NCBI GenBank assembly: GCA_942486035.1 | Contig: CALNXK010000324.1 | Span: 127,501-191,500, forward strand | DNA length: 64,000 nucleotides | Source: Porites lobata | Taxonomy: Eukaryota > Cnidaria > Anthozoa > Scleractinia > Poritidae | Direction of reading: 5' to 3' | Shown here: positions 60,701-64,000 of the stretch, piece after piece | How positions within the stretch are numbered: position 1 is the first letter of the stretch | How the letters are laid out: each line of letters opens with the position of its first letter | The notes under the pieces: generated by a model | Told to the model about the DNA's origin: nothing | The model's database searches: none | Seen by the model: the letters and a program-made list of their open reading frames with translations, nothing else | Made by a program: the position numbers and the translations under genes

Positions 60701-63700
60701 GGATAAGGCAACGGCAGATGGTCCTTCTGTACAGTCCTTCGCTATCATGAGAAACACTCGACACGGGAATTTTGTCATTGGCCGTTTTCACACTATACCG
60801 GCCTAGAAATGGATTATCCGTCTGAGACCAGCCTTTGTAAAGTTGCCCCCTCCCCCACAGAAACCCCTCTCCGAATTATCAAATTGATAACCCGTCTCAA
60901 ACGAATAATCCGTCTCTAGTGTTAAAACAGCCATTTCTGTTAAAAATGAATGTCGCGCCCCGGCCTTAAGTTGGGCGTTCGCGTGTCTGCTTTTGCTTTT
61001 ACAGAGATTCTTTTAAATTGACTATTGACATTTCTATGCGTATAATAATATTAGAAGTGAAATACTTCATAAAAATTAAAAGTATGATCTATCAAATGTT
61101 AAAATTTTTCAAAAGAATAGCTTATTTCATCCCGAGTTGATCCAAAGACCTTTATTGTTCTTTTGAAGATAGAAAAAAAATCAGGTTTATTAATATTTAA
61201 CTCTTTGAAACAAAAGAAATTAATTTTTAACTTTTTTGTTAACCGTAACTGAAAAAAATTACCCAATCCAATTATTTCTTATAAGAGAGGCATTTCATTA
61301 AGAGATATACTGGTTAGAACCAAACTGTAGCTAATCTCTTTCACACTACGTGTAGATAAGTAATTACATTCATGCGACACGCTTGCTAGCCTCCCACGCA
61401 GGCGTTTTTAGGGGAGCTCGTATTTCTTCCCTCCCCACAAACGCCTGCTCAACAGAGGACAACATTCCTTTCCCATTGTTGCATTCGCGTGGTACGTGAC
61501 CAATCAACGGTTTTTAAATAAAGTGTTGACAGGCTAAACATGACTCATAAGCTCGTGATAGTGAAAAAACGTGGCCCAGAACGTGACCCTAGAGTTACCT
61601 TTTTCCTTCTTTTCTTTCGTTCGCTAAGGTTATGCATTGCACAGAGAATTCTAAAATCTGACTGAGCAAATCTTACTTTTGCCGCTCTGAGACTAACATT
61701 TATTAGAGGTCATGAAGGTTTCTTAACGTTTCATGCAGATCGCGTGATTATAGGGTTACCCTGCGGTCAAGGTCAACTTTCCAGAATTTGGAAAGTACAA
61801 CGTGATTGGCAAAGCGTGGGAAAGGAATGTTGTCCTCTGTTGAGCAGGCGTTTGTGGGGAGGGAAGAAATACGAGCTCCCCTAAAAACGCCTGCGTGGGA
61901 GGCTACACGCTTGCGGGATCTGTGAATGGCCTGTCACTTTTTATTTACCGCAGTGATTCTTCATTCGCAGTTCAATTTAGCATTTCAGTTTCGAAGACAA
62001 GGGCAATTTTAAGCTCATCGAAATGCTTCAACTGCACAAAAGAATGCCAGGGATGCGATCCGCTGAATATCAAGCGACAATCCCGTGAAAATTTTTCATA
62101 ATTATACATAATTATGCGAATGTTTAGACAATCAACCAATCAAAATCACTACCCGCTTTTCGGGTAGTGAGACGGCATTAACAGCCGGTCGATTCAGACG
62201 TTACTGAGGGAGTAATAATGACTCGAAGCAATCGGATGAAATTCAGGCTAACTTTAAACGTGACTTTCACAATTCAAGTTTACAGTTATGAGCAGTTATG
62301 ACTAACAATAATAATGTTTAGTTAATGTAACTTACACAAAGACTGTCCTAAAAGGCATGAAGCCTTTCTTTTGCTCTTACTCTTTTCTCACGTACCGCGG
62401 GAATCTTCGGTGTCGGCCAGAGGCCGAAGCCACAAGCGGCGACGCAAAAAAAGGCACTTTTCGTGGGTGTCACCATATAAAAAAGACTTGTCACAAACGT
62501 TAACCGGAAACACGGCAAGAAAAGTATCTGGCACACAGGAAATCTTTTTTTATGAGAAATAGCGGGTCCGTCCGTCCGTAAATTTTTTTTGCTTTGGGTT
62601 TCACTTTGCATTTTGTGGGGACATTTTTCCTTGCCTCCCGTCACTTTTCTAATAGTGCATCCCTCACGTCTTTAGCAAAGTAATCCGTCCCATTCTTTGG
62701 CAACTTCAAACCTTGTTACATGTCTTGACTATCCTAAGATTGACAAGTTTGACGAGACGCTCTTGAATATAAAGCAGTTATGGATCATGAAAGTTTTGGA
62801 GCAAAATACCTATAGCTATCTCGCTCTTGCTTATGCCCATTTTAGTGATTATAAAAATGCCGTTGTCTACTACAACCTACTTCTTACCGTTGCTGAAAGC
62901 TTAGAGGACAAGCGTGAGGAAGGAATCCCGTATGCAGGTCTTGGTAACACTTGGTTCCGCCTTGGTGATTTCAGAAAGTCCCTGGATTATTACAAATGTG
63001 CCCTGAGCAATGCCGAAGATCTGACAGACAAGTTAAAAATAGCCATTGCCTATGGAGGACTAGGAAATGCTTCCCAAGCTCTTGGACATACTGAAACCGC
63101 GATCAGCTACCTTGAACTAAGTCTTGACTACGCAAAAGATATAGGAAACAAAATTGAGATGGGAAAAACATACAGCACGCTTGGCTATATTTTTCACAGC
63201 CTTGGTGACTTCAAGAAGTCCATAGAATATCATAACAGACACCTTGATATTGCAAAAGAAGTCGGAGACGTGGTCAGACAAAGTGAGGCATATGGTGGTC
63301 TTGGCAATGCTTTTGACAGTCTCGGGGATTTCGAAAAGGCCATTGGTTACCATGGCCAACAACTTGGTATTGCTAAAAAAGCTGGAGACAAAGTTGGTGA
63401 GGCAGTTGCAAATGCAAATCTTGGCAACGCTTATTTCAGCCTTAATAACTTCAAGAAAGCCCTCCACCACTATGAGCAGCACCTTCGCATTACTTTAGAG
63501 CTGGGCGATAAGGCTGGGGAAGGAGGTGCATATCTTCATCTCGGCGAAATTTGTGAAACTTTTAACAACTACACGAAAGCCAAGAATTACTACAACCGCT
63601 GCCTCCTTATTGCTGAAGATTTGGGAGACAAGGCTAGGACAGGGTATGCCTGTGGCGGTTTAGGTGGGGTTTTCCTGCATTTTGGAAATTGGGAAAAAGC

Positions 63701-64000
63701 TGAAGAATTTGACAAAAAACAGCTTAGAATTTTTGAAGAACTTGGAAACAAACGCCATGTAGCTCTTGCTCACCATGGTCTTGGCCAATGCTTTGAGTTA
63801 ATGGGACGTCTGCCCATAGCAGTCGAAAATTACCAATCAGTAAGCAGCAGTGGAGCTCTAGTAGTAGGAGATCCAGACATGAGTGAAGTTACCAACAGCC
63901 TAGGAGATCCGATCCTGGAGCAGCTTCGTTTTGCCAGACAAGAAGCACAGATGATCGGGCAGATTCTTAATACGGCACCTCTCACTGGAAAATTAGCCAC
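54747..64000 (+). CDS. TPR-CHAT gene 2, continues past the window end
   Basis: Exons: 54,747-54,905 (TPR: A-G-N-K-A-F-A-K-H-D-F), 55,498-55,575, 56,532-56,599 and 62,676 to the window end. Phases match throughout (1, 1, 0). The last exon is open for 441 codons and encodes about nine TPRs of roughly 40 residues, with a recurring G-L-G-N-A-x-x-x-L-G-D-F-x-K-A pattern typical of LGN/Pins-type scaffolds. It then reads directly into the CHAT start (S-G-A-L-V-V-G-D-P ... T-G-K-L-A-T). The linker normally between array and CHAT, and the first CHAT strand, are absent. The catalytic His and Cys would lie beyond 64,000. A first exon was not found: either it is unannotated or exon 1 of gene 1 is shared. 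CHAT domains are caspase-like peptidases in known cases; the substrate here is unknown. Confidence 0.75.
55676..56165. repeat. interspersed repeat R2, second copy
   Basis: Aligns with 22,440-22,930 ('gccgagaagacctgggg'-type block, 'ggattcggctttcgta'-type block, 'ctcggagggtgt'). Lies in intron 3 of TPR-CHAT gene 2. The palindromic tail is missing. Confidence 0.7.
56600..56608 (+). promoter_or_regulatory. U12-type 5' splice site, TPR-CHAT gene 2
   Basis: gtatccttt immediately after the phase-0 exon end. The matching acceptor tttag (62,675) is preceded by 'atccctcac', which matches the U12 branch consensus TTCCTTAAC at 6 of 9 positions and places the branch A nine bases from the acceptor. Confidence 0.65.
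56609..57270. other. left part of the U12-type intron
   Basis: No exon or repeat recognised. 57,120-57,190 has two near-copies of 'tgcaagaattttttagtg' / 'cgcaagaattttttactg'. Confidence 0.45.
58304..58415. repeat. 10-bp minisatellite
   Basis: About eleven tandem copies of 'atgggtcat' / 'ttgggtcat'-type units, visible directly. Confidence 0.9.
58524..58934 (+). other. unassigned open frame inside the transposon
   Basis: 136 codons, Phe- and Arg-rich, ending K-P-N-E-D-E. No known domain recognised. It lies within the 5-kb element and may be chance. Confidence 0.2.
59452..60174 (+). pseudogene. Penelope-like reverse-transcriptase fragment
   Basis: 240 codons. From about residue 72 it reads R-P-L-L-W-K-R-Y-I-D-D-V-F, the catalytic motif of reverse transcriptases in the form typical of Penelope-like elements. 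It continues with H-P-T-I-K-F, F-L-D-T and S-C-H-P-P-G-V-K-K-G, the usual order after the palm. The fingers and the N-terminal half are missing, and no GIY-YIG endonuclease was seen downstream. The first about 60 residues are probably not homologous. A 5'-truncated, inactive copy. Confidence 0.8.
60175..61386. other. non-coding interior of the 5-kb transposon
   Basis: Contains 'ccgtaaa'-type short repeats just after the reverse-transcriptase stop and a repeat-like 'ggattatccgtct / gaataatccgtct' pair near 60,810-60,920. No gene. Confidence 0.45.
61387..61905. mobile_element. 519-bp TAGCCTCC-ended MITE with 9-bp TSD, nested
   Basis: Flanked by CACGCTTGC (61,378-61,386; 61,906-61,914). Inverted arms are at least 90 bases: 'tagcctcccacgcaggcg', and later 'gaggacaacattcc' and its complement. 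Other pieces of this family lie at 11,271 and 34,612. It is inserted into the larger TAGCCT-ended element. Confidence 0.9.
62676..64000 (+). CDS. TPR-array exon of TPR-CHAT gene 2
   Basis: Open from the acceptor (ctttag) to the window edge in the frame Q-S-N-P-S-H-S-L. About nine TPRs follow one another. The last (G-L-G-Q-C-F-E-L-M-G-R-L) is followed after about ten residues by the CHAT sequence S-G-A-L-V-V-G-D. Base composition is more balanced than in the flanking introns, as expected for selected coding sequence. Confidence 0.85.

Larger units (their letters stand above)
57280..62250. mobile_element. 5-kb TIR transposon with perfect 9-bp TSD
   Basis: Flanked by ACTTTAAAC on both sides (57,271-57,279; 62,251-62,259). 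The two ends are inverted repeats of about 80 bases beginning tagcctgaatttcatccg, differing at only a few positions. Mutator-like elements typically give 9-bp duplications. No DDE transposase was recognised. It carries a Penelope-like reverse-transcriptase fragment, a 10-base minisatellite and a nested 519-bp element with similar TAGCCT ends. It sits within the U12-type intron of TPR-CHAT gene 2. Confidence 0.85.

Noticed and set aside
1..64000. CRISPR arrays, bacterial operons, riboswitches or prophage
   Set aside because: No spaced direct-repeat array or operon layout. Introns and metazoan gene families show the DNA is eukaryotic.

Overview
This is eukaryotic (metazoan) DNA: AT-rich, intron-bearing, and dense in interspersed repeats and DNA transposons. 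The gene content (KIF17/OSM-3-like kinesin, tandem Mab-21/cGAS-like nucleotidyltransferases, TPR-CHAT proteins, Penelope-like reverse transcriptase, mariner) fits a cnidarian, most likely a stony coral or other hexacoral. That assignment is inference from gene families, not from a species-specific marker.

Layout. (1) 0.8-3.4 kb: plus-strand 5' part of a kinesin-2-like (KIF17/OSM-3) gene, apparently missing one internal exon. (2) 7.2-9.7 kb: minus-strand cGAS-like receptor gene A (Mab-21 fold), with a frameshift. (3) 12.7-41.3 kb: a segmentally duplicated block carrying three further minus-strand cGAS-like genes, B (16.7-19.1 kb), C (27.3-29.7 kb) and D (35.1-37.1 kb). All four genes have the same architecture: a small exon encoding two transmembrane helices that starts M-K-x-C-C-G, then a large nucleotidyltransferase exon. 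Only C looks intact. A has a frameshift, B a nonsense codon in the membrane exon, and D a catalytic Asp-to-Gly change plus a truncated C-terminus. (4) 41.3-47.4 kb: no gene seen; several clean non-autonomous transposons and a hammerhead-ribozyme-like motif. (5) 47.5-64.0 kb: two plus-strand TPR-CHAT genes. The first has lost its main TPR array and its CHAT protease-like domain is broken by stops, frameshifts and a repeat insertion. The second has an open 441-codon TPR exon that runs into a CHAT domain cut by the window edge. In both, the exon before the TPR array ends in a donor that matches the minor (U12) spliceosome consensus. In the second gene this intron has been invaded by a 5-kb inverted-repeat transposon with perfect 9-bp target duplications.

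How the parts may work together. cGAS-like receptors are nucleotidyltransferases that make cyclic nucleotide signals on sensing nucleic acid. CHAT domains are caspase-like cysteine peptidase folds often joined to TPR sensors. Finding both expanded and decaying side by side suggests a fast-evolving innate-immunity neighbourhood. The most notable candidate is a membrane-tethered cGAS-like receptor with a conserved cysteine cluster after the catalytic core. Functional linkage between the two families is inference only.
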